Of a DNA stretch of 64,000 bases, positions 16,531 through 26,834 are shown piece after piece. The notes beneath the pieces are model-generated. The model was not told the origin of the DNA, made no database searches, and saw only the letters and a list, made by a program, of their open reading frames with translations. The stretch is from Bacillota bacterium (GTDB lineage Bacteria; Bacillota; Clostridia; Lachnospirales; Lachnospiraceae): positions 160,610-224,609 of the forward strand of contig JAEXOU010000009.1 of NCBI GenBank assembly GCA_023439125.1, read 5' to 3'. How positions within the stretch are numbered: position 1 is the stretch's first letter; every line of letters starts with the position of its first letter. Both the position numbers and the translations under genes were made by a program.

Positions 16531-18567
16531 ATGAAGGTAACAGATGACTTAACAACAATTAAGGGGATTGGAGAAAAGGCTGCACAGAAATTTTCTAGGC
16601 TTGGAATATTCAGTGTAAATGATCTGCTAGAACACTATCCTAGAGATTATGACGTGTTTCAAATGCCAGTACCAATCGGCAACGTAAGAGAGGGAGAGGT
16701 AGTATCGATTGAGGCATCACTCAGTGGAATAGTTGAAACGAAGAAGGTACGCCATCTGCAGATTCTTACGTGTATTGTGCGTGATCCTTCTGGACAAATT
16801 AAGCTGACGTGGTTTAATCAGCCATTTTTAAAGAATACACTCAAAATTGCTAACCGATATATCTTTCGAGGGAAAGTTGTTCGTAAAGGATTTCAGTTGG
16901 CTATGGAACAGCCTAAGATTTATCGTTTGGAGGAATATCGCGCATTACTTAATTTGTTGCAACCAATTTATCCTTTGACGGAAGGTTTAACGAACCATGC
17001 AGTATCAAAAGCAGTTGATATAGCGCTTGCGAGTACTGATGGAATTGAAGAATTTTTACCAAAACGTATTATTAAGGAGAATAACTTAATTTCTCGAAAA
17101 GCTGCGTTGCGCGAAATACATTTTCCAAAATCAAGACAAACAATGCTAGAAGCAAGAAAACGACTTGTATTTGATGAATTTTTCTTATTTACATTAATTT
17201 TGGCGAGAATTCGCGAAAATAAACAAGTGATAAAAAACTCATTTTTTATAGAAGAAAAAGAAACCGTAAATGAAATGATTGCTAACTTACCATATGAGTT
17301 AACAAATGCTCAGAAAAAAGTGTTAAATGAAATCAATCATGATATATGTAGCGAAAAAACTATGAATCGTCTGGTTCAAGGTGATGTTGGTTCTGGTAAG
17401 ACGATTTTAGCAGTGCTGGCATTAATGACAGTAGCCTTGAATGGATATCAGGGATGTTTTATGGTTCCTACCGAGGTTTTAGCGAAACAGCATTTAATCT
17501 CATTACAAGAGACACTGACACCTTATGGAATTCGAATTGAGATGCTTACCGGTTCGATGACAGCAGCTGCTAAGAGAAAGGTATATGAGAGAATTCAACA
17601 GCATGAAGTAGATATTATTGTTGGAACTCATGCATTAATTCAAGAAAAGGTTGTATACGACAAGCTTGCGTTGGTTATTACGGATGAACAGCATCGATTT
17701 GGTGTAAAGCAAAGAGAATGTTTAATGAATAAAGGTAATAATCCTCATGTGTTAGTCATGAGCGCAACACCAATTCCACGAACTTTAGCAATTATTCTTT
17801 ATGGTGATTTGGATATTTCAATCGTCGATGAGTTGCCAGCGAATCGTCTCCCAATTAAAAATTGTGTCGTGGACACCTCCTATCGTGAGAAAGCATATCA
17901 ATTTATAGGTAAGGAGATTGCACAAGGCCGACAAGCATATGTGATATGTCCAATGGTAGAAGAAAGCGAGAATATGGAGGCCGAGAATGTAATTGAATAT
18001 ACAGAAAAGCTAAAAGAGGCACTACCACATATTCCAGGAATTGATTATCTACATGGTAAGATGAAGGCGAAAGAAAAAGATGCAATCATGGAACGTTTTG
18101 TGTCTGGTGAAATCAAAATTTTAGTATCAACAACGGTAGTCGAGGTTGGTGTGAATGTACCAAATTCGACGGTAATGATGATTGAGAATGCCGAACGGTT
18201 TGGTCTTGCTCAGCTTCATCAGTTACGAGGTCGAGTTGGTAGAGGCAAGCATCAGTCTTATTGTATTTTAGTGAGTGGTTCTAATTCGAAAGAAACGATG
18301 CAACGACTTGAAATCTTAAATCAATCGAATGATGGTTTTTTCATTGCCTCAGAGGATTTGAAATTAAGAGGTCCTGGTGATATGTTTGGTATTCGTCAAA
18401 GTGGAGAGATGGAATTTAAGCTAGGTGATATCTATAATGATGCTGCAATGCTTAAGGCAGCTAATGATAGCGCAAAGAGCTTAACACCGAAAGAGTATCT
18501 AGAGCTTTATAAGGATTATCCTGCATTGGAGGGAAAACTGAATTCCTATACTGCAAGCACTCTCTAA
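16531..18567 (+). CDS. recG: ATP-dependent DNA helicase RecG
   Basis: This 678-residue superfamily 2 helicase unwinds branched DNA such as stalled forks and Holliday junctions. It opens with the RecG wedge/OB region (TTIKGIGEKAAQKFSRLGI, then YPRDYDVF) and has motif I GDVGSGKT near residue 288, motif II DEQH near residue 387, SATPIPRTLA for motif III, and motif VI QLRGRVGRGKHQSYC. Length is normal for Firmicutes. ATG 16531 is preceded by AAAGGATGA at eight bases. It lies downstream of fakA, separated by a terminator and a repeat element, so it probably has its own promoter, which I could not identify. Confidence 0.97.
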   Translation: MKVTDDLTTIKGIGEKAAQKFSRLGIFSVNDLLEHYPRDYDVFQMPVPIGNVREGEVVSIEASLSGIVETKKVRHLQILTCIVRDPSGQIKLTWFNQPFLKNTLKIANRYIFRGKVVRKGFQLAMEQPKIYRLEEYRALLNLLQPIYPLTEGLTNHAVSKAVDIALASTDGIEEFLPKRIIKENNLISRKAALREIHFPKSRQTMLEARKRLVFDEFFLFTLILARIRENKQVIKNSFFIEEKETVNEMIANLPYELTNAQKKVLNEINHDICSEKTMNRLVQGDVGSGKTILAVLALMTVALNGYQGCFMVPTEVLAKQHLISLQETLTPYGIRIEMLTGSMTAAAKRKVYERIQQHEVDIIVGTHALIQEKVVYDKLALVITDEQHRFGVKQRECLMNKGNNPHVLVMSATPIPRTLAIILYGDLDISIVDELPANRLPIKNCVVDTSYREKAYQFIGKEIAQGRQAYVICPMVEESENMEAENVIEYTEKLKEALPHIPGIDYLHGKMKAKEKDAIMERFVSGEIKILVSTTVVEVGVNVPNSTVMMIENAERFGLAQLHQLRGRVGRGKHQSYCILVSGSNSKETMQRLEILNQSNDGFFIASEDLKLRGPGDMFGIRQSGEMEFKLGDIYNDAAMLKAANDSAKSLTPKEYLELYKDYPALEGKLNSYTASTL

Positions 18568-18580
18568 AAGGAAAAACATC

Positions 18581-18609
18581 TTTTAAAGTAGTTTAAGTTA
18601 TAGTATAAT
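18581..18609 (+). promoter_or_regulatory. Probable promoter of the AAA+ gene and glycan operon
   Basis: TATAAT at 18604-18609 with a weak TTTTAA 17 bases upstream lies about 78 bases before the AAA+ start. It is the only good candidate between recG and the 18.7-28.1 kb gene run. Confidence 0.5.
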
Positions 18610-18686
18610 AAAACGTAGCAGTGTAGAAATAAGTAAACTTAAGGTGCATTTACATCTATAATGAATTAGTTAGGAAGGACTTTTAT

Positions 18687-20303
18687 ATGCAACAGAACTT
18701 GTCAGAACAACAACTGAATAAAATCGCACGTCAAAATTATGCAATTCTGTCAAAGTATTGTTCTATTTTAACCGATGAGGGCTATTGGGACGAACCTAAC
18801 AAGATACTTAAGAAGTCGATTAATGAGATGCTGGATTTGTATTTACAATCTTGTTTGATTCATGTTGCAATCGATTGTTGCAATCGAATTAATCAAGCAC
18901 AGCTTCATCTTCTTGCATCTTTAACTGATACAAATCCTTATGCAATTTCTGAATATGAGGAAGTTGCCTTGGAGACGATTGAGACAGCACAGCGCTTTAT
19001 GTCATCACCACCAATTCTTCTTCAGTTGGTTGGTATGCGCGATATCAAAGATAATAAAACGTTAGGTGGACTATTTTTTGATGCCATTCTTAATATCCTA
19101 TTGGTTATGGTGTATTTAAGTACTGCAACAGCTGCAGTATATATGAAGTGTCTTCAGGAATATTGCAAAAATGCAGCTATATTTATACAGAATGCAAAGA
19201 ATCGAGCAACAAATGTGGATGATAAATATCTATTTAAAAAAATTTGTGTCCAGGACTTAACAAGTAGTACAGAATCATTAAAAAAAGCTGGAGAAGATTT
19301 TATTAAGTATAAAGAGGATACTCTATTTTATCGCGATTCAAAACAAAACAATGATACTGGTTTAGAATCAGCGAAAACTTCAGCTACCTTAGTTAAGAAA
19401 CAGCAGGTGAAAGAAAGTGCGAAAGAGGAGGAAAAAGAAGTAGTCCTCCTAAAGCAAGTCAAGAGTTTGAACCAGGAAAACAGACTGGATGAGCTATTAC
19501 AAGAATTAAGTAATTTGATTGGCTTAGAGGATGTAAAAAGCGAAATCCGCTCCTTGATCAATTTAATCAAAGTTAAAAAACTTCGAGAAAAATATTGCTT
19601 ACCTGGGATGGATATGTCCTACCATATGGTATTTAGTGGGAGTCCTGGAACAGGAAAAACAACGGTTGCAAGGTTAGTCGCAGAGATTTATAAAGAATTA
19701 GGCTTACTCTCGAAGGGTATTTTAGTTGAAACAGACCGTTCTGGATTAGTAGCAGGATACGTAGGACAAACAGCGATTAAAGTGAAGGAAGTCGTTGAGA
19801 AAGCAATTGGAGGAGTATTATTTATTGATGAAGCCTATTCGTTGTCTTCCCAAGTGGGTGCAAATGACTTTGGAGCTGAAGCAATTGATACTCTTGTCAA
19901 ACTTATGGAAGATAATCGTGACGATCTTGTAGTTATCGTTGCAGGATACACAGATGAGATGAAACAGTTCTTAAGTGCGAATACTGGATTAATTTCACGT
20001 TTTAATAAATTCATAGAATTTAAAGACTATAGCAAAGATGAATTAATTGCTATCTTACATTGCATGGCACATCGAAGTGGATTTGCAATTGATGAAGATG
20101 CGATTGCTTTAGTTGAGGCTTACCTCGAACATATGGATGAAAGAACAAGAGCAAGCTTTGGTAATGCGCGAGGAATTCGCAATCTATTTGAAAAAATCGT
20201 CGTTTCACAGGCTAACCGCATTGTTACATATGAGACTCCAACAATGGAGCAATTATCAATGATACAGAAGGAAGATGTGGAATCATTAATTCGAGATAGG
20301 TAG
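18687..20303 (+). CDS. AAA+ ATPase of the SpoVK/CbxX type with an extra N-terminal helical domain
   Basis: The 538-residue protein ends in a CbxX/SpoVK-like AAA+ module (residues about 265-538): Walker A GSPGTGKTT near residue 315, Walker B VLFIDEAY near 376, GYVGQT pore-loop region and sensor segment VVIVAGYTDEM. Residues 1-210 form a helical domain with a hydrophobic run near 130-150 (ILNILLVMVYLSTATAAVYM) that I do not recognise, joined by a charged linker. Relatives act as ring-forming remodelling ATPases, in sporulation (SpoVK), rubisco activation (CbxX) or type VII secretion (EccA). ATG 18687 follows AGGAAGGA. The next gene starts 12 bases after the stop, so it is probably co-transcribed with the glycan genes. 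Confidence 0.85.
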   Translation: MQQNLSEQQLNKIARQNYAILSKYCSILTDEGYWDEPNKILKKSINEMLDLYLQSCLIHVAIDCCNRINQAQLHLLASLTDTNPYAISEYEEVALETIETAQRFMSSPPILLQLVGMRDIKDNKTLGGLFFDAILNILLVMVYLSTATAAVYMKCLQEYCKNAAIFIQNAKNRATNVDDKYLFKKICVQDLTSSTESLKKAGEDFIKYKEDTLFYRDSKQNNDTGLESAKTSATLVKKQQVKESAKEEEKEVVLLKQVKSLNQENRLDELLQELSNLIGLEDVKSEIRSLINLIKVKKLREKYCLPGMDMSYHMVFSGSPGTGKTTVARLVAEIYKELGLLSKGILVETDRSGLVAGYVGQTAIKVKEVVEKAIGGVLFIDEAYSLSSQVGANDFGAEAIDTLVKLMEDNRDDLVVIVAGYTDEMKQFLSANTGLISRFNKFIEFKDYSKDELIAILHCMAHRSGFAIDEDAIALVEAYLEHMDERTRASFGNARGIRNLFEKIVVSQANRIVTYETPTMEQLSMIQKEDVESLIRDR

Positions 20304-20315
20304 CGAGGTGATTAT

Positions 20316-22382
20316 ATGAGCGCAATATTGTATTTGATTATTTGTTTTTGTACCGGTTATGTTATCTGCACTTATGCTGTTCCTAACATGGGCAGCATCA
20401 CAAATACAACGTATCGAAACAATCACATCAATATCAATCAACGATTTTTAACATTCCCAGTATACTTTATTACTGGTACAATCTTGGTTACTTGGACCAC
20501 ATATATATTGGCAGTTTTGTTTCAGAATAAAGAACAACCATTAATTTTTGCTAATGTAATCTCATTAAGTATTTTTTTGATTTTTTCAGTGGTTGGAATT
20601 TACTTTAAAAAGTTCAGAATAAAAGATACTAAAAAATCAAATGCACAATTTACGTTAAAAGATTGTATTTTCGTTGTATTAGTTGCCTTCCTTACGATAC
20701 ATTTAATGTGGACAACCGTTCATGCATCCAATGGGCATCTATATATTGGCTATACTGTATTCAGTGATTTCTCACCTCATATTGGTATGATACGAAGCTT
20801 TTCTGCTAGTAAGAATTTTCCGACAACCTATTCTCACTTTGCAGGTGCAGATATTCGATATCATTTTATGTTTCAATTTTTAGTTGGTAATCTCGAATTT
20901 TTGGGTTTAAGAATTGATTGGGCGATCAATCTTCCAAGTATAATCGGGTTTATGAGTTCCTTTTTCTTATTATTTGTTTTAGCAGTGAAGCTATCAGGAA
21001 AACGCGCAGTAGGATACTTAAGTTGCTTGTTTTTTGCTTTTCGAAGTTCCAAAAGTTTATTTGCGTTTTTGGCACAAGTACCAAAAGGAACGAATATTTT
21101 TAAAGCCCTATATGATAATAGAACTTTTCTAGCTACAACACCTAATGAGGATTGGGGCTTATGGAACTTAAATGTTTATTGCAATCAGAGACATTTAGCG
21201 TTTACGATTCCAATGATGTTATTTGTAATTATATTGTTTTTACCAACGGTATATGAGTCAATCGAAAAGCTAGTACAGAAACTAGAGGAATTGCATAAGA
21301 AGAGATCTTTGACGAGATTTGATTTAAAAAAAAGTAAGTTGGAAACCGTCATTGTTCATTGTTTCTTTACAAAGGATGCTTGGAAGGTTCAAAATCTTTC
21401 CTTAGCAGTATTTTCTGGTATTTTGATTGGTACCCTTGCCTTTTGGAATGGAGCAGTGACGATTGCCATTTTGCTGGTTTTATTTGTTATGGCAGTTGTG
21501 GCAAACAGAAAACTGGAATATTTGATTACTGCCTGTATTTCTGTAATTTTATCTTTTATTCAAACATCGGTGTTTATTCAGGGTGAGTCGGTTAGCCCTA
21601 AATTTGAATTTGGTTTTATTGCAGAGAATAAAACTCTTTTTGGTGTGATTGATTATATCCTTAGACTGACTGGAATTCTACCATTTGTGCTTTTAATTGC
21701 GTTTCTTGTTATGAAGGGAACTAGGCGATATGTGATGATTGCATTTTCAGCACCTTTTATTTTTTCGTTCTGTATCTCTTTAACAACAGATGTGACAGTA
21801 AATCATAAATATATTATGCTTTCTATTATGTTATTATCGATTTTCGCTGCTATTCTTATTGTTAAGCTCTTTTCAGTTAAAAAAATATTGATTCGTTTTT
21901 TTACTGTCATTACAGTGCTATTGCTAACAGTATCTGGATTTTATGACTATATTACCGTAATCCGTAAAAATCAAGAAGCAATTGATCTTAATTTAGAAAG
22001 TGAGTTAACAAAATGGATTATTAATAACTGTGATTCTGATGATATTATTCTATCTTCCAATTATTCGCTCAATCAAGTAGTACTTGGTGGAGGTATGCTA
22101 TTTCTTGGATGGCCATATTATGGTTGGTCCGCTGGATATGATACGGATGGTAGAGCACAACTTGTTAGGGAAATGTTTGAAGCCAATACAAGTGAGAAAT
22201 TAGATGCATTAGCGAAAGACAATAATATACGTTATATAATTGTAGATAAGGATTGCAGAGATAGTGTGGATTATACAGTAAATGAATATAATATTGCTAC
22301 CACATATGAAACTGTGTATGAAGAAGGTAGTGATGAATGGAAAATCTCAATTTATGATACAAAACGATTGAGATATGAATAA
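20316..22382 (+). CDS. Large polytopic membrane protein, probable GT-C-fold glycosyltransferase
   Basis: The 688-residue protein has around 12 hydrophobic segments and a C-terminal soluble tail (about 560-688). After the third helix comes a conserved-looking external loop with SDFSPHIGMIRSFS and ADIRYHFMFQFLVGNLE. An acidic residue just after an early helix followed by an aromatic/His motif is the layout of GT-C lipid-linked glycosyltransferases, and the 24.3 kb protein shows a comparable loop. It would use a polyprenyl-phosphate sugar donor on the outer membrane face; that is inference. ATG 20316 follows GAGGTG. It is the second gene of a tight run (12-base gap upstream, 21-base gap before glf). 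I cannot name the family firmly. Confidence 0.65.
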   Translation: MSAILYLIICFCTGYVICTYAVPNMGSITNTTYRNNHININQRFLTFPVYFITGTILVTWTTYILAVLFQNKEQPLIFANVISLSIFLIFSVVGIYFKKFRIKDTKKSNAQFTLKDCIFVVLVAFLTIHLMWTTVHASNGHLYIGYTVFSDFSPHIGMIRSFSASKNFPTTYSHFAGADIRYHFMFQFLVGNLEFLGLRIDWAINLPSIIGFMSSFFLLFVLAVKLSGKRAVGYLSCLFFAFRSSKSLFAFLAQVPKGTNIFKALYDNRTFLATTPNEDWGLWNLNVYCNQRHLAFTIPMMLFVIILFLPTVYESIEKLVQKLEELHKKRSLTRFDLKKSKLETVIVHCFFTKDAWKVQNLSLAVFSGILIGTLAFWNGAVTIAILLVLFVMAVVANRKLEYLITACISVILSFIQTSVFIQGESVSPKFEFGFIAENKTLFGVIDYILRLTGILPFVLLIAFLVMKGTRRYVMIAFSAPFIFSFCISLTTDVTVNHKYIMLSIMLLSIFAAILIVKLFSVKKILIRFFTVITVLLLTVSGFYDYITVIRKNQEAIDLNLESELTKWIINNCDSDDIILSSNYSLNQVVLGGGMLFLGWPYYGWSAGYDTDGRAQLVREMFEANTSEKLDALAKDNNIRYIIVDKDCRDSVDYTVNEYNIATTYETVYEEGSDEWKISIYDTKRLRYE

Positions 22383-22403
22383 TCTTAATGGAGGAATAGT
22401 GGG

Positions 22404-23495
22404 ATGTACTATAAGTATGTTGTTGTTGGAGCAGGACTCGCAGGATTAACGGTTGCAGAGAGAATTGCAAACGAATTGAATGAAAAAGTCTTAGTGATTG
22501 AAAAAAGAAATCATATCGGTGGCAATGTTTACGATTCATATAATGAAGATGGAATCTTAATTCATAATTATGGACCACATATTTTCCACACGAATGATAA
22601 AAAGGTATATGATTATTTGAGTAAATTTACAAAATGGAATGATTTTTGGCATCGTGTTTTAACTTATGTAGATGGCAATCTCATTCCAATGCCTATTACG
22701 GTTGAGACGATCAATCGTTTGTATAATTTGAATCTCTCCTGTGAAGAAGTAGAGGATTTTTTAAAGAAAAAATCAGTTCCAATTGAGGAAATTAAAACAA
22801 GCAGAGATGTAGCGTTAAGTCGAGTTGGAGAGGAAATATATCAGAAATTTTTTGAGAATTATACAAAAAAACAGTGGGGTGTTGATCCTGCGAATATTGA
22901 TACTTCTGTTATCTCAAGAATTCCGATTCGCTATAATAGGGATACGAGATACTTTGCAGATCGCTATCAAGGAATGCCAAAATACGGATATACTAAAATG
23001 TGCGAGAAGATGGTTGCCAATAAAAATATCAAGTTGTTATTAAATACGGATTATAAAGAAGTGATTGGTGACATTCGTTATGATAAATTAATTTATACTG
23101 GACCTACAGATTATTATTATGATTATAAGTACGGAAAGTTAAGCTATCGCAGTATTGATTTTGTATTTGAAACTTTTGATTGTGAAAAATATCAAGAGGC
23201 ACCGGTAGTAAATTATCCAAATGATTACGATTTTACTAGAATCACAGAGTTTAAGCAGTTAACATGGCAAGAACACAAAAAGACAACGATTCTTAAGGAG
23301 TTTCCAACAGCAGATGGGGAACCATATTACCCATTCCCAACCAAAGAATGCAAAGCTCAGTTCGCAAATTACCAGGAAGATATGGAGAAAGAGACTAAGG
23401 TGTATTTCCTTGGTCGCTTAGCACAATATCGTTATTATAACATGGACGCAGTAGTGGCAGAAAGTTTAAGTTTGTTCGAATCGATTCGGGGATAA
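22404..23495 (+). CDS. glf: UDP-galactopyranose mutase
   Basis: This 363-residue FAD enzyme interconverts UDP-galactopyranose and UDP-galactofuranose, the donor for galactofuranose in surface glycans. The N-terminal dinucleotide fold reads VVVGAGLAGLTVAERIA, followed by EKRNHIGGNVYD and the substrate-site region NYGPHIFHTND. ENYTKKQWGVDP and the C-terminal FLGRLAQYRYYNMD are strongly conserved signatures, with the latter placing FAD near the sugar. Length is typical. ATG 22404 is preceded by GGAGGAA. It sits between two glycosyltransferase-like genes with gaps of 21 and 23 bases, so the operon product almost certainly contains galactofuranose. Confidence 0.97.
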   Translation: MYYKYVVVGAGLAGLTVAERIANELNEKVLVIEKRNHIGGNVYDSYNEDGILIHNYGPHIFHTNDKKVYDYLSKFTKWNDFWHRVLTYVDGNLIPMPITVETINRLYNLNLSCEEVEDFLKKKSVPIEEIKTSRDVALSRVGEEIYQKFFENYTKKQWGVDPANIDTSVISRIPIRYNRDTRYFADRYQGMPKYGYTKMCEKMVANKNIKLLLNTDYKEVIGDIRYDKLIYTGPTDYYYDYKYGKLSYRSIDFVFETFDCEKYQEAPVVNYPNDYDFTRITEFKQLTWQEHKKTTILKEFPTADGEPYYPFPTKECKAQFANYQEDMEKETKVYFLGRLAQYRYYNMDAVVAESLSLFESIRG

Positions 23496-23518
23496 TCAAA
23501 AAAGGAGAGGTATGTTAT

Positions 23519-24244
23519 ATGAGTGAAGGGAATGATAAGCTATATATTGTAATACCAGCGTATAATGAAGAAGAGAACATTGAAGCAGTAATCAAAGATT
23601 GGCACCCAATTGTTGAGAAGGTAGGAAATGGCTCTAAAATTGTGATTATTGATGATGGAAGCAAAGATCAAACATATCAGATTATGAAAGACTTAAATGG
23701 GAAGTATCCTTTCTTAGAGCCTTTGACAAAGCCAAATGGTGGTCATGGAGCAACGGTCCTTTATGGTTACCATTATGCATTAGAAGCAGGGGCAGATTAT
23801 GTCTTTCAGACAGATTCCGATGGTCAGACAGTACCAGAGGAGTTTTGGGAATTTTGGAAACGAAGAAAAAAATATGCAATGGTGATTGGTCATAGAAAAG
23901 GAAGACAAGATGGATTTTCAAGAGTTATCGTTACAAAGACATTAAAGCTTGTCTGCCGTGTTTGCTTTCATGTTTCACTTATCGATGCGAATACACCATT
24001 TCGATTAATGCAGGCACCAACATTAAAGGAAAATCTAAAACAGGTTCCAAAAGACTTTAATTTATCCAATGTAATTTTATCTGTTATTTATGCGAAAAAG
24101 AAGCAGCCAGTGAAATATATGAAGATTACATTTAAGCCAAGACAAGGTGGCGTTAACTCAATTAATTTGAAGAAAATATTTAAGATTGGAAAACAAGCAG
24201 TCAAAGACTTTAGAACGATTAATAGATGTATTAAAGTTCAATAG
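23519..24244 (+). CDS. Glycosyltransferase family 2
   Basis: The 241-residue cytoplasmic protein is a GT-A-fold transferase: IVIPAYNEEENIEAVI at the start, VIIDDGSKDQT for the nucleotide-binding Asp, and the metal DxD-type segment FQTDSDGQT near residue 100, with TPFRLM further on. It lacks C-terminal membrane helices, unlike dolichol-phosphate mannose synthase fusions, but the overall pattern resembles polyprenyl-phosphate glycosyltransferases. It could load a sugar onto a lipid carrier for the neighbouring GT-C-like membrane proteins. ATG 23519 follows AAAGGAGAGG. Gaps to neighbours are 23 and 31 bases. Confidence 0.9.
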   Translation: MSEGNDKLYIVIPAYNEEENIEAVIKDWHPIVEKVGNGSKIVIIDDGSKDQTYQIMKDLNGKYPFLEPLTKPNGGHGATVLYGYHYALEAGADYVFQTDSDGQTVPEEFWEFWKRRKKYAMVIGHRKGRQDGFSRVIVTKTLKLVCRVCFHVSLIDANTPFRLMQAPTLKENLKQVPKDFNLSNVILSVIYAKKKQPVKYMKITFKPRQGGVNSINLKKIFKIGKQAVKDFRTINRCIKVQ

Positions 24245-24275
24245 ATTTTGACTAGTAATGAGGAGACTTGTAATA

Positions 24276-26795
24276 ATGAAACGTAGTAAGGAACATTATA
24301 TTGTAACCTATGGCTTTAGGTTCTTGATATTGATTGTAGCTCTTGCAGTTGGAAAACAATTGCTTGGCTCTGACTTCACGCCATTTATCAAATGGTGGCT
24401 AACGTTGTTCGTAATAACGATAACTTTTTATCCAGTGATCGGAATCATATTTAAAAGATTCCATGATGGTGGTTGGATCTTTTGTAAGACGATAGGTTTG
24501 GCACTTGCAGGCTACGCAATGTGGTTATTAAGCTCAGTTCGAATCTTAAAATTCCGTCAGGATAATGCTATCCTAACGCTTGGCCTCTGTTTTTTGATTA
24601 ACCTTGCAATTGTAGCAACGTTGTGCTTATTCAACAATAAAAAATTGGAGAAAAAAATTACTCTCCAAGAGATGTACCAGTTCGACCTTGAAAAACTGAA
24701 ATCCATGATAACAGTAGAAGTTATGTTTTTAGTTTTATTTTTATTTTGGACTTATGTCCGTGGATTTAAACCAGAGGTATCGAATACGGAAAGTCCAATG
24801 GATTATGGATTTATGGCAGCAATGATGAGAGCTGATTATTTGCCTGCTGAAGATATCTGGATGTCAGGAAAAGCCATTAACTATTATTATGTTGGTCAGT
24901 ATTTTGCAACCTATCTAACGAAACTGTCTGGAGTGACTGTTAATGTTGGATATAATCTAGCACTGATGACAATCTCAAGCGGTGCGTTTACACTAGCATA
25001 TTCTTTAGTATACAATATAATGAAGACCTTTACGTATGATTGCCGCTTAAGAAAACGTAATACGGGGAATGAACTAATAAAGATTCCTATAAAAAAAATC
25101 ACTCATACATGGTGTGTAATCTCCGGTTTCTTAGCTGCATTTGCTGTTGTATTTTCAGGTAATATGCATTATGTCATATATAATTGGATAAAACCAACAT
25201 ACGAAAAGCTAGCCGGCAAGGAGGTTTCCTCCTTTTGGTGGCCAAATTCGACAAGATATATTGGATATAATCCAGATGTACCAAATGATAAGACGATTCA
25301 TGAGTTCCCTGCCTATTCTTTTATCTTAGGTGATTTACATGCTCATGTATTTAATATTATCTTTGTTATGTCGGTTCTTGGCTTGTTATTTGCTTTTTTA
25401 TTATATCGAAAAGATAAGATGGATGACCTTCGTTTGGGAGTTTCTGTACGACGACCAGATTTTAAGAAAGAGGCTTTTCAACCAATTATTCTGTTGTTAG
25501 GATTTTTCATCGGTTTGTTTCATATGACAAATTATTGGGATTTCCCGATTTATTATGTCGTATGTGGGGCTATTATCTTATTTTCGAATCTTGTTATTTA
25601 TCAGTTTTCACTCGATGCAATTAAACTAACAGCTGTTCATGCGGCTGTAATTATGGTGCTTGCAAAAATTGTTGCATTACCATTTACGTTGAACTTTGAT
25701 CAGATATCATCTCGAATTTGTATTGCTACAAATCATTCATTATGGTACCAATTACTTATCTTATGGGGACTTCCAACGATCACAGTTGCATATTATGTAA
25801 TAGCAAGATATCGAGACCTTAGATGGGAAGGATATATTACAATCAAAGGTCAAGATTATTATAAGAAAAAAGCAAGCAAATCAAAGAAAAAGATAATGGA
25901 TTCAGATAAAAGAGACACCAATATGATAGCTTTTCGTGGTGAGAAGAATAAATTGTTCCAATTTATGGAGCATCTACAAATTGCAGATTTATTCGTAGTT
26001 ACGATTGGCTTATGTGCGATTGGATTAATCATTCTTCCTGAAGTTATCTATGTTGAAGATATTTATCCATCGTATTCACGCGCTAATACTATGTTTAAAT
26101 TGACTTATCAGGGATATATCATGTTTGGATTAAGTATGGCATATATCTTAATTCGAGCAATTCGTTATGCAAGATTTTGCGTTCGAAGAGTATTCGCTTG
26201 TATTGGAGTGTTCTTATTGCTTTGGACTTGTGTTTATAGTGTAACGTCAATCAACATGTGGCAAGGTAATATATTTAAAAAAGAGAACTTCAAGAATTTA
26301 GATAGTATAGAATTTATGAAAGCTCGGTGTGAAGATGATTATAAAGCAATTCTGTGGCTCAATAAGAATGTTAAAGGAGCAAAAGTAATTACAGAAGCTT
26401 ATGGCGCTAGTTATTCTAACTATAATCGCATCTCTGCATTTACTGGATTACCAACGATTATTGGTTGGCAGACACATGAACATCTCTGGCGAAGCGGAGC
26501 ACTTGGAGGTTTTCCACCGGAAGTAACAGAGCGTAATGAAGACGTAACAAAAATTTATACTTCTACCGATCAGAATGAAATACTATACTATTTAAAGAAG
26601 TATGATGTTGACTATATTTATATTGGGATAATGGAAAAAGAACAATTTACGGCTAGTAATAATGAAGTCTTAAAAGGTTTAGGAAAAGTCGTATTTGATT
26701 CACCAATTACACCAGAAAAGGATTATGAAACAGTAATCATTGAAGTAAATAAAGAGTTATATAATACAGTAGATAAAGTAATATTAGGAGAATAA
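24276..26795 (+). CDS. DUF2298 (YYY-motif) polytopic membrane protein, probable glycosyltransferase
   Basis: This 839-residue protein has about 12-14 membrane segments. The region FKPEVSNTESPMDYGFMAAM followed by AINYYYVGQYFATYLTKLSG carries the YYY motif that defines the DUF2298 family, and EFPAYSFILGDLHAHVFNI is a second family hallmark. Family members are thought to be GT-C-type glycosyltransferases, but the substrate is not known to me. A C-terminal soluble segment (about 700-839) contains WLNKNVKGAKVITEAYG. ATG 24276 is chosen over ATG 24258 because the latter overlaps the GAGGAG ribosome-binding site. It is fourth in the glycan run; MFS follows after 39 bases. Confidence 0.85.
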   Translation: MKRSKEHYIVTYGFRFLILIVALAVGKQLLGSDFTPFIKWWLTLFVITITFYPVIGIIFKRFHDGGWIFCKTIGLALAGYAMWLLSSVRILKFRQDNAILTLGLCFLINLAIVATLCLFNNKKLEKKITLQEMYQFDLEKLKSMITVEVMFLVLFLFWTYVRGFKPEVSNTESPMDYGFMAAMMRADYLPAEDIWMSGKAINYYYVGQYFATYLTKLSGVTVNVGYNLALMTISSGAFTLAYSLVYNIMKTFTYDCRLRKRNTGNELIKIPIKKITHTWCVISGFLAAFAVVFSGNMHYVIYNWIKPTYEKLAGKEVSSFWWPNSTRYIGYNPDVPNDKTIHEFPAYSFILGDLHAHVFNIIFVMSVLGLLFAFLLYRKDKMDDLRLGVSVRRPDFKKEAFQPIILLLGFFIGLFHMTNYWDFPIYYVVCGAIILFSNLVIYQFSLDAIKLTAVHAAVIMVLAKIVALPFTLNFDQISSRICIATNHSLWYQLLILWGLPTITVAYYVIARYRDLRWEGYITIKGQDYYKKKASKSKKKIMDSDKRDTNMIAFRGEKNKLFQFMEHLQIADLFVVTIGLCAIGLIILPEVIYVEDIYPSYSRANTMFKLTYQGYIMFGLSMAYILIRAIRYARFCVRRVFACIGVFLLLWTCVYSVTSINMWQGNIFKKENFKNLDSIEFMKARCEDDYKAILWLNKNVKGAKVITEAYGASYSNYNRISAFTGLPTIIGWQTHEHLWRSGALGGFPPEVTERNEDVTKIYTSTDQNEILYYLKKYDVDYIYIGIMEKEQFTASNNEVLKGLGKVVFDSPITPEKDYETVIIEVNKELYNTVDKVILGE

Positions 26796-26834
26796 TAAAT
26801 TGTTTATTGTTGTCCAGTTTTTGGGGGAAATACT

